A DNA stretch of 64,000 nucleotides from NCBI RefSeq assembly GCF_029542085.1, contig NZ_CP107036.1, forward strand, positions 496,001-560,000, in the 5' to 3' direction. Below are positions 44,340 through 54,160 of the stretch, piece after piece. Under the pieces are notes generated by a model, which saw only the letters and a program-made list of their open reading frames with translations, was not told the origin of the DNA and did no database searches. How positions within the stretch are numbered: position 1 is the first letter of the stretch; every line of letters begins with the position of its first letter. The position numbers and the translations under genes are program-made. Origin of the DNA: Sphingobacterium sp. ML3W. Lineage in GTDB: Bacteria; Bacteroidota; Bacteroidia; Sphingobacteriales; Sphingobacteriaceae.

Positions 44340-45407
44340 ATGAAACATAATTTTGGAGCAGGTCCATGTATTCTGCCAAAGGAAGTATTTCAACAAGCCT
44401 CAGAAGCTGTAATTGATTTTAACAACACAGGTTTATCAATTTTAGAGATCTCTCACCGTTCCAAAGAGTTTGAAGCAGTGATAGATGAGGCGACTCAGTT
44501 AGTAAGAGAATTATTAGCCGTACCACAAGGATATTCGATTCTTTTCTTGCAAGGTGGAGCGAGTCTGCAATTTGCGATGGCACCACTTAATCTTTTACCT
44601 GAAGGCGGTAAAGCTGCTTATTTGGATACAGGTGTATGGGCAACAAAGGCCTTAAAAGAAGCGAAGAAATTCGGAACAGTAGATGTTGTAGCTTCGTCGA
44701 TTGATAAAAACTATTCTTATATACCTAAAGGGTATTCAATCCCTTCGGATGCTGCCTATTTTCACTATACTTCAAATAATACGATTTATGGTACTGAGGT
44801 GTTTGAAAAACCAGCGACGGAATTACCAGTGGTTGTAGATATGTCTTCAGATATTTTTTCCCGCGAGATCAATGTCGCAGATTACGATTTGATCTATGCT
44901 GGAGCACAAAAAAATATGGGTCCTGCTGGCGTAACACTAGTTATTTTGAAGGATGATATTTTAGGTAAATCAGGACGTGTTCTACCTTCGATGTTAGATT
45001 ATAAATTGCATATCGATGGCGGTTCCATGTATAATACTCCTCCGGTATACTCGATCTTTGTTTCCATGTTGAACCTACGTTGGTTAAAAGCAAAAGGTGG
45101 TGTGCCTGTTTTAGAGCAAGAGAATATTATTAAAGCACGTGCTTTATACGATGAGATCGACCGCAACCCTTTATTTAAAGGCACTGCTGCTGTTGAAGAC
45201 CGCTCGCGCATGAACGTGACTTTCGTGATGGATACTCCTGAATTGGAAGCGGAATTCTTAGCTTTGGCAAAAGAACGTAATCTGATTGGTATCAAAGGAC
45301 ACCGTTCGGTAGGTGGCTTTAGAGCTTCTATCTACAATGCATTGCCTTTGAGCAGTATAAATGCGTTGATTGATGCCATGAAGGAATTTGAAGACACACG
45401 CAAATAG
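44340..45407 (+). CDS. serC: Phosphoserine aminotransferase
   Basis: A 355-residue PLP enzyme, fold type I, that makes 3-phosphoserine from 3-phosphohydroxypyruvate. It opens [26 protein letters not shown] and [18 protein letters not shown] are the substrate and phosphate sites, and the PLP lysine lies in [17 protein letters not shown]. The end, [18 protein letters not shown], is typical. It precedes serA by 158 bp, so the two form a serine-synthesis block. Confidence 0.96.
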   Translation: MKHNFGAGPCILPKEVFQQASEAVIDFNNTGLSILEISHRSKEFEAVIDEATQLVRELLAVPQGYSILFLQGGASLQFAMAPLNLLPEGGKAAYLDTGVWATKALKEAKKFGTVDVVASSIDKNYSYIPKGYSIPSDAAYFHYTSNNTIYGTEVFEKPATELPVVVDMSSDIFSREINVADYDLIYAGAQKNMGPAGVTLVILKDDILGKSGRVLPSMLDYKLHIDGGSMYNTPPVYSIFVSMLNLRWLKAKGGVPVLEQENIIKARALYDEIDRNPLFKGTAAVEDRSRMNVTFVMDTPELEAEFLALAKERNLIGIKGHRSVGGFRASIYNALPLSSINALIDAMKEFEDTRK

Positions 45408-45470
45408 TCTATTCAGTCAAAAGTATTTTGATGAAATCATCGGATTTATTCCGTTCACGTCGCTGTCCGA

Positions 45471-45524
45471 ATGAATCTGATTGCTTCATCGCTTAAATAA
45501 ACAATCAGGGTGTCACAGATTCAT
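45471..45524 (+). promoter_or_regulatory. Possible structured leader between serC and serA
   Basis: ATGAATCTG (45471-45479) is the reverse complement of CAGATTCAT (45516-45524), and inside it GATTG (45479-45483) pairs with CAATC (45502-45506). The nested stem pair is about 40 nt upstream of the serA start. No U-tract follows, so it is not a standard terminator. It could be a regulatory or stabilising RNA element. Confidence 0.4.
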
Positions 45525-45565
45525 GTATAGAATGAAAAATCGACATTCATAAATAAATATAAAGG

Positions 45566-46513
45566 ATGAAAATATTAGCAAATGACGGTATCGATCCACT
45601 AGGAAAGAAAATGTTGGAAGATGCTGGTCATACTGTAGATACAAATCATATACCACAAGAGGAGTTAGCTGAAAAGCTGCTTGCTTATGATGCAATCACT
45701 GTACGTAGCGCAACTAAAGTTCGTCAGGAATTAATTGATGGCTGCCCAAATTTGAAAGTAATCGGTCGTGGTGGTGTAGGAATGGATAATATTGACGTGG
45801 AATACGCACGTTCAAAAGGTATTGCTGTTGTCAATACTCCTGCTGCATCTTCTTTATCGGTGGCTGAATTGGTTTTTGCGCACCTTTTAAACGGTGTACG
45901 CTTTTTATATGACTCCAACCGCAAGATGCCTGTTGAAGGAAATACCAAATTCGGTGCTTTGAAAAAAGCCTATGGTGCCGGAACTGAGCTTCGCGGTAAA
46001 ACAATCGGTATTGTTGGTTTTGGCCGTATCGGTCGTGAAGTAGCTAAAATCGCGATCGGTCTGGGAATGGATGTAGTCTATACAGACCTATTTGAAGGAC
46101 CCAAAGGCTTAACGATTGAACTTTCTGGTGGTATTCAGGTTGAGGTTCCGATCAAACAGTTGGAAATGGAAGAATTATTGAAAGTTTCTGATTTTATTTC
46201 CTTACACGTACCATTTTTGGACAAACCAGCAATTGGCGCAGCAGAGTTTCCCCTGTTAAAAGATGGTGTTGGACTGGTCAACGCTTCTAGAGGCGGTGTT
46301 ATTGATGAGTTGGAATTAGTGAAGGCATTAGATGCAGGTAAAGTAGCATTTGCAGGTTTAGATGTGTTCGACAACGAACCTACACCACGTGAGGAAATTT
46401 TAAAACATCCAAAGATTTCGTTGACACCACATATTGGCGCAGCGACAAATGAAGCACAAGAAAGAATCGGCGAAGAATTGGCCGGTTTACTGATCGAAAA
46501 CTTGAAGAAGTAA
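45566..46513 (+). CDS. serA: D-3-phosphoglycerate dehydrogenase (short form)
   Basis: A 315-residue NAD-dependent 2-hydroxyacid dehydrogenase that starts serine synthesis. The cofactor site is GKTIGIVGFGRIGREVAKIA. The catalytic Arg, Glu and His fall in NASRGGVIDE, GLDVFDNEPTP and TPHIGAATNEAQERIGEELA. It lacks the C-terminal ACT domain, so serine feedback is not expected in this polypeptide. Next to serC. Confidence 0.93.
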   Translation: MKILANDGIDPLGKKMLEDAGHTVDTNHIPQEELAEKLLAYDAITVRSATKVRQELIDGCPNLKVIGRGGVGMDNIDVEYARSKGIAVVNTPAASSLSVAELVFAHLLNGVRFLYDSNRKMPVEGNTKFGALKKAYGAGTELRGKTIGIVGFGRIGREVAKIAIGLGMDVVYTDLFEGPKGLTIELSGGIQVEVPIKQLEMEELLKVSDFISLHVPFLDKPAIGAAEFPLLKDGVGLVNASRGGVIDELELVKALDAGKVAFAGLDVFDNEPTPREEILKHPKISLTPHIGAATNEAQERIGEELAGLLIENLKK

Positions 46514-46535
46514 TTCTTCCGCATAGAACAAATAT

Positions 46536-46577
46536 ATGCGGCACAAAACTTTCATGATTTTGTGCCGCATTTTTTTT
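46536..46577. terminator. Strong terminator after serA
   Basis: ATGCGGCACAAAA and TTTTGTGCCGCAT form a 13-bp stem followed by eight T residues. Confidence 0.93.
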
Positions 46578-46637
46578 AATATACATTCATGAATTGCCTA
46601 TATTGGCGCACAGAAATTTAATAATTGTAACTTTAGT

Positions 46638-47951
46638 ATGAAAGTTTTAAAATTTGGTGGTACTTCAGTAGGAAGTGCAGTACGTATCAAAGGGTTGTTG
46701 GATATTGTAAACCCTTCGGAACGTCAAATCGTTGTGTTGTCCGCGGTAGCTGGAACGACAAATGCTTTAGTAGAAATTGGTCAAGCTTACACAGCAGGTA
46801 AGAAGGACGAGGCTAAGGATTTGATCAAGAAGCACAAGGATAAGTACGAAGACCTTATTGAGGAACTTTTTAATACTGAAGCCGGTTATAAAAACGGGAA
46901 GGAATTAATCGACTATCATTTTAACCTGATCTCTAGCTTGGCGAACGAGCTGTTTACGTCGATAGAAGAAAAAATTATTTTAGCGCAAGGTGAATTGATG
47001 TCCACAGCATTATGGCATTTTTACCTCAATGAAATCGGAATTCAGTCTGTCTTATTACCGGCGCTGGATTTTATGAAAATCGACGAGGACAATGAGCCAA
47101 TGGTGGAATACATCGGTGATAAATTGAGTACTATTCTTGCTCAACATCCCGAAAATACCTTGTTTATTACACAAGGATTTATCTGTAGAAATTCTTTTGG
47201 TGAAATTGATAACTTGCGCCGTGGCGGATCGGATTATACAGCTTCATTGATTGGCGCCGCTATCCGTGCGGATGAGGTTCAGATCTGGACAGACATTGAC
47301 GGTATGCACAACAATGACCCGCGTGTCGTAAAAGGGACAACACCAATTGCGCATCTTAGCTTCGATGAGGCGGCAGAATTAGCTTATTTTGGGGCGAAGA
47401 TATTACACCCACAATCGGTATTTCCTGCGCAAAAATATAATGTGCCAGTACGTCTGTTAAATACGATGGAGCCAAATGCTAAAGGAACATTAATTAGCAA
47501 AGATGGTGCACAAAAAGGTTGTATCCGGGCAATCGCGGCAAAAGATGGTATCACCGCAATTCATATTCATTCCTCAAGAATGTTGCTTGCTTACGGTTTC
47601 TTGCGTCGTGTTTTCGAGATTTTCGAACGCTATAAAACACCGATCGATATGATCACTACCTCAGAAGTAGCGGTTTCGTTGACCATAGATGATACAATAA
47701 ATTTAGCCGATATCATTAAAGAAGTAGAAGATTTTGGATCTGTTACCGTAGACGGCGATCAAACAATTGTCTGTGTAGTCGGTGACTTTGGTTTGAATAG
47801 CCATGGCTATGCTGCACGTGTACTTGATGCTGTAAAACATCTTCCGGTCCGTATGATTTCATACGGTGGTTCGGATTTTAACGTATCCATTTTATTGAAT
47901 TCGGATCATAAAACAGAGGCTTTACGTTCATTGCATAATCGTTTATTTTAA
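46638..47951 (+). CDS. lysC: Aspartate kinase
   Basis: A 437-residue enzyme catalysing the first step of the aspartate pathway to lysine, threonine and methionine. It has KFGGTSVGSA at the N-terminus, GFICRNSFGEIDNLRRGGSDYTASL near residue 185, and two C-terminal ACT regulatory domains (from about residue 300). lysA lies 14 bp downstream, which implies a lysine-specific role for this isozyme. The product could be monofunctional: no homoserine dehydrogenase is fused. Confidence 0.94.
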   Translation: MKVLKFGGTSVGSAVRIKGLLDIVNPSERQIVVLSAVAGTTNALVEIGQAYTAGKKDEAKDLIKKHKDKYEDLIEELFNTEAGYKNGKELIDYHFNLISSLANELFTSIEEKIILAQGELMSTALWHFYLNEIGIQSVLLPALDFMKIDEDNEPMVEYIGDKLSTILAQHPENTLFITQGFICRNSFGEIDNLRRGGSDYTASLIGAAIRADEVQIWTDIDGMHNNDPRVVKGTTPIAHLSFDEAAELAYFGAKILHPQSVFPAQKYNVPVRLLNTMEPNAKGTLISKDGAQKGCIRAIAAKDGITAIHIHSSRMLLAYGFLRRVFEIFERYKTPIDMITTSEVAVSLTIDDTINLADIIKEVEDFGSVTVDGDQTIVCVVGDFGLNSHGYAARVLDAVKHLPVRMISYGGSDFNVSILLNSDHKTEALRSLHNRLF

Positions 47952-47965
47952 GAATTAGGTTTTAT

Positions 47966-49126
47966 ATGATAAATACAGCTATTGCGGCAAAATTTGCAGA
48001 GAAAGAAACGCCGTTTTATTACTATGACTTGGCCGTGTTAAACAAAACCTTGGAAGCGGCTTACGTAGCTTCCCACAAAAGGGGATTCCATGTTCATTAT
48101 GCATTGAAAGCTAATTTTAACGATGTGTTGTTAAAAGCTATGCAACAGATCGGCTTCGGTGCGGACTGTGTGAGCGGAAATGAAGTGAAAAAAGCTATTG
48201 AGTGTGGTTTTGCACCTCAGAATATTACCTTCGCTGGCGTTGGGAAATCGGATAAGGAGATCAATTATGCATTACAACAAAATATCTTTGCATTCAACGT
48301 AGAGTCTATTCAGGAGCTTGAGGTTATTAACGAATTGGCATCAAAACAAGGTGTAAAAGCGAATGTTGCATTGCGAATAAACCCGAATGTGGATGCGCAT
48401 ACACACCATTATATTACAACAGGACTCGACGAAAACAAATTTGGTATTCCAAATGCGGATTTGGAGAAATGTGCCGCTGTTCTTAAGAAATGTGATTTTA
48501 TAGAATTGGTAGGCTTACACTTCCACGTCGGATCTCAGATTACCGATATGACGGTATTCAAAAGTTTGTGTGTTAAAGTTAATGAGTGGAAAAACTGGTT
48601 TGAGGAGCGTGGAACACAGATTCGTGTGTTGAACGTCGGTGGGGGCCTTGGGATAGATTATAAAAATCCAGACGGTAATCCAGTTCCAGATTTTGAAGCT
48701 TATTTTGACATTTTTGATCGTTTCCTAGAGCGTAAGCCGCATCAGGAAGTTCATTTTGAACTGGGCAGAGCTTTGGTTGCTCAATGCGGAAGCTTGGTGA
48801 GCCGTGTATTATATGTTAAGAATGGTGTCAAGAAAAACTTTTTGGTACTGGATGCAGGGATGACTGAATTGATGCGACCAGCCTTGTATCAAGCTTACCA
48901 TAAAATAGAAAATATTAGTGAAGGCAGTGCTACAGAAGCATTAAACTACGATGTCGTAGGGCCAATCTGTGAATCGTCGGATTGTTTTGGAAAGGAAGTA
49001 CCTTTGCCGGTGTCAAAACGTGGTGACTTGATCGCTATTCGTTCTGCAGGAGCTTATGGTGAAGTTATGGCTTCCCGCTATAATTTGAGAGAAGAAATCA
49101 GATTTGTCTACAGCGATCAATTGTAG
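47966..49126 (+). CDS. lysA: Diaminopimelate decarboxylase
   Basis: A 386-residue PLP enzyme, fold type III, that makes lysine from meso-diaminopimelate. The PLP lysine is in HVHYALKANFND. HVGSQI and NVGGGLGIDY are the phosphate-binding and glycine loops. The catalytic Cys lies in GPICESSDCFGK, and the closing AGAYGEVMASRYN is typical. It probably forms an operon with the aspartate kinase gene. Followed by a terminator. Confidence 0.95.
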   Translation: MINTAIAAKFAEKETPFYYYDLAVLNKTLEAAYVASHKRGFHVHYALKANFNDVLLKAMQQIGFGADCVSGNEVKKAIECGFAPQNITFAGVGKSDKEINYALQQNIFAFNVESIQELEVINELASKQGVKANVALRINPNVDAHTHHYITTGLDENKFGIPNADLEKCAAVLKKCDFIELVGLHFHVGSQITDMTVFKSLCVKVNEWKNWFEERGTQIRVLNVGGGLGIDYKNPDGNPVPDFEAYFDIFDRFLERKPHQEVHFELGRALVAQCGSLVSRVLYVKNGVKKNFLVLDAGMTELMRPALYQAYHKIENISEGSATEALNYDVVGPICESSDCFGKEVPLPVSKRGDLIAIRSAGAYGEVMASRYNLREEIRFVYSDQL

Positions 49127-49155
49127 GTAGCTATCCTAGACGAAGATAAGGAGAT

Positions 49156-49192
49156 AAAGCCGGTTCACAAATGAACCGGCTTTTGTTTTTTG
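49156..49192 (+). terminator. Terminator of lysC-lysA
   Basis: AAAGCCGGTTCA and TGAACCGGCTTT form a 12-bp stem with a CAAA loop, then TTGTTTTTT. Confidence 0.92.
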
Positions 49193-49229
49193 GTGATCGA
49201 TATCTGAATTGTCTTTTGTATACTTGCTT

Positions 49230-49991
49230 ATGCTAACTGCAATCGAATTTCCTGTTACCATTGATTTATTTGGAAAGACCTTTCTATTGCATCCCTTTAT
49301 GGAAGGCTTGGGGATGTTTATGGGCATGCGTTATTATCAGCTCCTGAAATGGAAAGATAAGGAGAGCTTAGGTCATACCAACTCACTTTTAATTGTCATT
49401 GCAGCTGCTGTAGGAGCCTTGATCGGATCTCATGTGATCGGATCGCTTGAGCGCCCGGCGGAATTGTTTAGTGCCCTAAGTAAATGGCGTTATATCTGGC
49501 TAAATAATACGATTGTAGGTGGTCTGGCGGGTGGACTGGTCGGGGTGGAACTGATGAAAAAAATCATGCGCAAGCAAGAGAGCACGGGGGACCGCATGGT
49601 TTTTCCGCTGATTGTTGCGATTATGATCGGGCGGATAGGTTGTTTTTACACTGGGGTATTTGAGCAGACCTATGGCCTGCCTACGGAATGTCCATTAGGG
49701 ATGTACCTTGGTGATGCTTATCGAAGACATCCGGTTGCCTTATACGAAATTGCATTTTTGATTCTGCTATTTATTTCCCTACAATGGTTTAAACGGAGAT
49801 TTATATTCCAAAATGGCGTACTGTTTCAGTTTTTCATGCTCAGCTATTTCAGCTTTCGTTTTTTATTGGATTTTATCAAGCCAAGGGTAGTTATTCTTTT
49901 CGGAATGAGTACAATACAAATTACCTGTCTTGTCGTGATAATTTATTATATTTATTTATTGAATAATACGCATATTGAAAGGAAGGTCTAA
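49230..49991 (+). CDS. Divergent Lgt-like membrane protein
   Basis: A membrane protein of about 253 residues with seven helices, related to prolipoprotein diacylglyceryl transferase. The family's MIGRIGCF segment (RIGN in E. coli Lgt) and HPVALYEIAF are present. The Lgt Asn is Cys here, and the His of the usual H-G-G is absent (TIVGGLAGG), so its chemistry or substrate may differ from lipoprotein modification. The start used is ATG at 49230; a TTG at 49209 lies upstream. It is 3 nt from a small membrane protein gene and then a radical SAM gene, indicating a three-gene operon. Confidence 0.85.
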   Translation: MLTAIEFPVTIDLFGKTFLLHPFMEGLGMFMGMRYYQLLKWKDKESLGHTNSLLIVIAAAVGALIGSHVIGSLERPAELFSALSKWRYIWLNNTIVGGLAGGLVGVELMKKIMRKQESTGDRMVFPLIVAIMIGRIGCFYTGVFEQTYGLPTECPLGMYLGDAYRRHPVALYEIAFLILLFISLQWFKRRFIFQNGVLFQFFMLSYFSFRFLLDFIKPRVVILFGMSTIQITCLVVIIYYIYLLNNTHIERKV

Positions 49992-49994
49992 ATT

Positions 49995-50231
49995 ATGTAT
50001 TTACTCGAAGGGTCATTTGGTTCGGAAAACACAGCTGTATTGGGCTTGTTTTTACTGTTTGGAGGAGCTATAGTCATCGGAATAGCGCTTTTGGTCATTA
50101 TTATTGGTTCGATTATGAAATCCAATAATAAAGAGTCTACATTTAATGTCAACCCTTGGCTTAAAGTGCTTTTGGGTGGTGTTGGAGCGATGATCGCAGG
50201 TGGAGTTGCCTGTGGAATAGCATTAAGTTAA
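49995..50231 (+). CDS. Small two-helix membrane protein
   Basis: A 78-residue protein with hydrophobic helices at about residues 16-40 and 56-77, joined by a short polar loop. I do not recognise a family. It sits 3 nt after the Lgt-like gene and 14 nt before the radical SAM gene, so it is likely a subunit or anchor for them. Confidence 0.75.
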   Translation: MYLLEGSFGSENTAVLGLFLLFGGAIVIGIALLVIIIGSIMKSNNKESTFNVNPWLKVLLGGVGAMIAGGVACGIALS

Positions 50232-50245
50232 TAACGATAAGATAT

Positions 50246-51649
50246 ATGCCAGTTAGAAATTATACCTATTACGATTATACCATTAGTTTGTGTCCAACCT
50301 GTCTTTCGCGTGTAGGGGCAAAAATTATCATCGAAGATGAAAAGGTGTTTATGACCAAAAATTGCCCTGATCATGGTTTTTTCAAAACCCTGATCGCCAC
50401 AGATGTTGAATACTATAAAAATATCCGAAATTATAACAAAGCGTCTGAGACGCCATTGAAATTTGAGAACGAGGTTCATTTTGGCTGCCCGTATGATTGT
50501 GGCCTCTGTGTCGATCATGAACAACACAGTTGCCTGTCTATCGTTGAGGTGACCGATCGTTGCAACCTGACATGTCCGACCTGCTACGCCATGTCTTCAC
50601 CTCATTATGGGCGGCATCGTTCACTGGAGGAAATCGAACGCATGTTTGATAAGATTGTCGAAAACGAAGGGGAGCCTGATGTCGTTCAGATCAGTGGCGG
50701 AGAACCAACTATTCATCCGGAGTTTTTTAAGATTTTGGATATCGCTAAAACGAAACCAATTAAGCATTTGATGCTGAATACGAATGGTATTCGGATTGCG
50801 AATGACCCTGGATTTGCCGAACAGCTCGCCACCTACGCTCCGGAATTTGAAATTTACCTCCAATTTGATTCTTTCCGCCCGGCTGTGCTGGAGAAATTTA
50901 GAGGAAAGGATTTGACTGATGTGCGGAAAAAGGCGATTGACAAGCTCAATGCGTTAAACCTAAGTACGACACTTGTCGTTGTCCTGGAAAAAGGAACCAA
51001 CGATGATGAGATTGGAGCGATATTGGATTATGCTTTGAACCAGCGTTGTGTTCGTGGTGTAACCTTTCAGCCCGTAGAAATTGCCGGTAGAAATGCGGAG
51101 AATGCACAGCAGCATAAGATGACCCTCACTGAGGTCAGACAGGAAATCTTAGATCAGTACCCGCTCTTGCATTCGCATGATATCATTCCGGTACCTTGCA
51201 ATCCAGACGCTTTGGCTATGGGCTATGTGCTTAAGATTGGTGATGAAAGAATTCCGCTAACACGGCATATTGACCCAGCTGTACTCTTGAATAATCAGTC
51301 ACGCAATACCATTGTGTACGAACAGGATACTGGTGTTCAGATGCAGTTGCTGGATATTTTTAGTACCGGTATTTCGGTGGATAAAGTAAAACCAAAGGTC
51401 AATCAATTGCTTTGTTGCCTGCCTGATGTGTGTGCTCCTGAGCTGGATTATGATAATCTTTTCCGCATCATTATCATGAATTTTATGGATGCTTACGACT
51501 TCGATGTCCGTGCGGTCAAAAAATCCTGCGTACATATTGTCAATAAAGATTTAAAGTTAATCCCCTTTGAGACGATGAATCTGTTTTACCGTGATGACAA
51601 AGTCAAGCGTTTGGAGGAACTTAAATTATCGGATGCTATACGATTTTAA
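50246..51649 (+). CDS. Radical SAM enzyme resembling the Tes/MJ0619 lipid-linking family
   Basis: A 467-residue radical SAM protein. The radical SAM cluster is C106-x3-C110-x2-C113 in TDRCNLTCPTCYAM; it is followed by ISGGEPTIHPE and LMLNTNGIRI. Upstream, C16/C19 (LCPTC) and C40-PDHG resemble a rubredoxin-like metal site, and C81, C85, C88 and C96 could hold another Fe-S cluster. Late cysteines (LLCCLPDVCAPE, near residue 391) and a closing KKSCVHIV...IPFETMNLFYR complete the pattern. I know this Cys arrangement from the tetraether lipid synthase group. Substrate is unproven. It is last in the Lgt-like operon. Confidence 0.8.
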   Translation: MPVRNYTYYDYTISLCPTCLSRVGAKIIIEDEKVFMTKNCPDHGFFKTLIATDVEYYKNIRNYNKASETPLKFENEVHFGCPYDCGLCVDHEQHSCLSIVEVTDRCNLTCPTCYAMSSPHYGRHRSLEEIERMFDKIVENEGEPDVVQISGGEPTIHPEFFKILDIAKTKPIKHLMLNTNGIRIANDPGFAEQLATYAPEFEIYLQFDSFRPAVLEKFRGKDLTDVRKKAIDKLNALNLSTTLVVVLEKGTNDDEIGAILDYALNQRCVRGVTFQPVEIAGRNAENAQQHKMTLTEVRQEILDQYPLLHSHDIIPVPCNPDALAMGYVLKIGDERIPLTRHIDPAVLLNNQSRNTIVYEQDTGVQMQLLDIFSTGISVDKVKPKVNQLLCCLPDVCAPELDYDNLFRIIIMNFMDAYDFDVRAVKKSCVHIVNKDLKLIPFETMNLFYRDDKVKRLEELKLSDAIRF

Positions 51650-51771
51650 GCTTAGATAAGCTATTTTTGTCGGAAAAATAATAAACATCATCCGCTTTCC
51701 TGAAACTTCGTTTTGCGGAGTTCTCCTGTGAGACATAGATTATTATTTAGAGAGATTAACAAATTGGGCGT

Positions 51772-54111
51772 ATGAAATTGAGTAGCATGAAGCATTTCAT
51801 TGTTTTTATAATAAGTCTATTGGCATTGCATCTGTATGCTATTGGACAAGATTCGGTTCAGGTAAGAAGAAGTGTCAGTACCGATAGATCGCAGCCGCAT
51901 ACTGGTTTAAATAGAAGATCTGGTTCCGATTCGACAAGAGTAGGGAATGATTCGCTGCGGAATGACCTGCGTAAGGTAAATTTGACATTTTTGTCCAATA
52001 TCCGTACAGCGTCTATGGCTGAGTTTGTCGCCCAGCTAAATGAAAAATCCAATGGGTATGCGGCCACAAGCGCTAATTCCGCAAAAGACTCTGTTGCAGT
52101 TCTAAAAAATGCGATTGCTGAAGAGATTAAACAGCTTAAATCTATCAAAGGGAGTATCGCTAATTATTCCAGCAGCTTGAGTAGCACACAAGAGCAGATC
52201 AAGAATATAGTCAATCGCTATGCTATCAGTGCCAATAATCACGCACGCGCTCATCAATACCTGAATAGTGCTGAACAGAGGTTGAGCGCAAAGATGGATT
52301 CGTTGGAAATGATCAATCGGACAATCGATGAGCTTATTCTGAAAGATCACCGGCATCTTAATCGCTTAGACCTTGTCCCTGAAACAAAAGCTGCTGTAAA
52401 GAAGTCGGATTCGGCGCCAAGTAAAAGCTCGATCTGGAAGGCAAATACGACAAGTATTTCAAAAGATGTACTTCTCGACAATATTCGCAGTAATTATAGT
52501 AACAATAAATCCATTGATAAATATGTCAATCGTACAGATTGGGCGAGCCGGATTCTGTTGATTGTGCTGGGACTGGCCTATTCGTATTGGATTGTGCGGG
52601 TTGCCTATGTGCTAAAACAAAATGATCCATCCAATAAGATAGCCATTGATGCTATTGTTGGAAAAACGATTATTTTTCTGCTAACCTTATTGCCCTTTGT
52701 CAATTTCTTCACGCCAACTTTCATCTTACAAGCGTCTCAATTGGTGATCATGTTGATTTTTATGTATTTGCTAAGACATAAAATGACTGGACAGCAGCGT
52801 AAGATCGCGCTGATTCTGATCATCTTTTACCTATTGGATGTCTTTGTCAATATGATTGTGAGTGATGATCTCTTTTTACGTATTGTTTGTATTGGTTTTA
52901 ATCTAATCGCATTGGGATTGGTAAGCTATACTAAACGACGTATAAAGAATTCAGAAAGTCCGGGTTATATCAGTAATTTTATCTATGTGGTATTTGCGAT
53001 ATTAAATATCACGGCGATCACGTTGAATGTCATTGGGCATGTTGAGCATTCGCGCAGTTTCAGTATAGCCTGTGCGGTGGGTTTGGTGCAGTCATTTACC
53101 CTACAATATTTTACGGACATGATCAAATTGGATGTCCGTAACCAATTCAAAAAAGACCGTTTGGTGGCGGGATTTTGGATGCGCTTTAATGAACAGCGCA
53201 CGTTGACTATTATAACAGAGATCCTTCGGATTGTATGTATCCTGTTGGCAATTATTGTTTTGGCCAATAATCTTCAGTTTATCGAAACCTTATTGGCGCT
53301 TAGTGAAACATTCTTTGGAAAGGTGCGTAGTATCGGCAGTATATCGTTCACCTTGGGGAACCTTGTTGTTGCGGTTTTGCTCTTGCTGGTCGCCAATTGG
53401 TTTCAAAAGAACATCAGTCTCATCGTACTCGGTGGTGAAGATGGTCAGTTAAATCAGGCCTATAATCAAAAAATGACGCTGTTTCCGTTATTCCGTTTAG
53501 CGATTATTCTGATTGGTTTTTTTATCGCTATTTCCGCTTTGGGGATGAGCTTGGATAAACTTACCGTCGTTATCGGGGCGCTGAGTGTGGGGATAGGTTT
53601 GGGGATGCAAAATATCATCAACAACTTTGTATCTGGGATTATTCTCGTTTTTGATAAACCTTTCCGCGTGGGAGACCAGATTGAACTCGCCGATAAAAAG
53701 GGGCGTGTCAAGGAGATCGGTATTCGTGCGAGTGTATTGAAAACTGCCGATGGTGCTGATGTAATTATTCCAAACGGTGATTTGCTATCGGGTAGATTAG
53801 TCAATTGGACATTATCTCAAGAATACAGTCGGACAAGTTTTGTCCTACGTATCGATCGGAAGACGGACCTTAACGAAGCCAAACAATGGATTAATGCAGC
53901 TATAGCGGCGAGTCCACATTTCGTTAAGGAAAGAGATAGCGGTATCAGCGTGCAAGACATCAGCGAAGAAATGATTTATTTAAGTGTTTTCTGCTGGGTG
54001 AATTTCGCGGCGAATGCTTCATCTCTGAAAAATGATGTGTTAGTTGTCCTCTATAAACAGTTTGAGGAAAAGGGACTGAAATTCTATAGTGTATTGCCTC
54101 CCAAATCTTGA
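51772..54111 (+). CDS. MscS-type mechanosensitive channel, large form
   Basis: A 779-residue protein with a signal peptide (residues 1-24), a periplasmic helical region of about 200 residues with coiled-coil patterns, then around eight to ten membrane helices. The conserved MscS core near residues 590-720 includes GALSVGIGLGMQNIINNFVSGIILVFDKPFRVGDQIE, the pore helix and beta domain. The last 60 residues have the cytosolic alpha-beta domain. It releases osmolytes on hypo-osmotic shock. It has its own promoter region after the radical SAM gene. Confidence 0.93.
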   Translation: MKLSSMKHFIVFIISLLALHLYAIGQDSVQVRRSVSTDRSQPHTGLNRRSGSDSTRVGNDSLRNDLRKVNLTFLSNIRTASMAEFVAQLNEKSNGYAATSANSAKDSVAVLKNAIAEEIKQLKSIKGSIANYSSSLSSTQEQIKNIVNRYAISANNHARAHQYLNSAEQRLSAKMDSLEMINRTIDELILKDHRHLNRLDLVPETKAAVKKSDSAPSKSSIWKANTTSISKDVLLDNIRSNYSNNKSIDKYVNRTDWASRILLIVLGLAYSYWIVRVAYVLKQNDPSNKIAIDAIVGKTIIFLLTLLPFVNFFTPTFILQASQLVIMLIFMYLLRHKMTGQQRKIALILIIFYLLDVFVNMIVSDDLFLRIVCIGFNLIALGLVSYTKRRIKNSESPGYISNFIYVVFAILNITAITLNVIGHVEHSRSFSIACAVGLVQSFTLQYFTDMIKLDVRNQFKKDRLVAGFWMRFNEQRTLTIITEILRIVCILLAIIVLANNLQFIETLLALSETFFGKVRSIGSISFTLGNLVVAVLLLLVANWFQKNISLIVLGGEDGQLNQAYNQKMTLFPLFRLAIILIGFFIAISALGMSLDKLTVVIGALSVGIGLGMQNIINNFVSGIILVFDKPFRVGDQIELADKKGRVKEIGIRASVLKTADGADVIIPNGDLLSGRLVNWTLSQEYSRTSFVLRIDRKTDLNEAKQWINAAIAASPHFVKERDSGISVQDISEEMIYLSVFCWVNFAANASSLKNDVLVVLYKQFEEKGLKFYSVLPPKS

Positions 54112-54160
54112 TAGGCAACTCGCATCTTTGTCTGTTGTATATCTGCTGTACATCATAGGA

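Noticed and set aside
46621..46640. TAACTTTA as a promoter for aspartate kinase
   Set aside because: The implied transcription start would fall at or after the start codon, and the last base departs from consensus.
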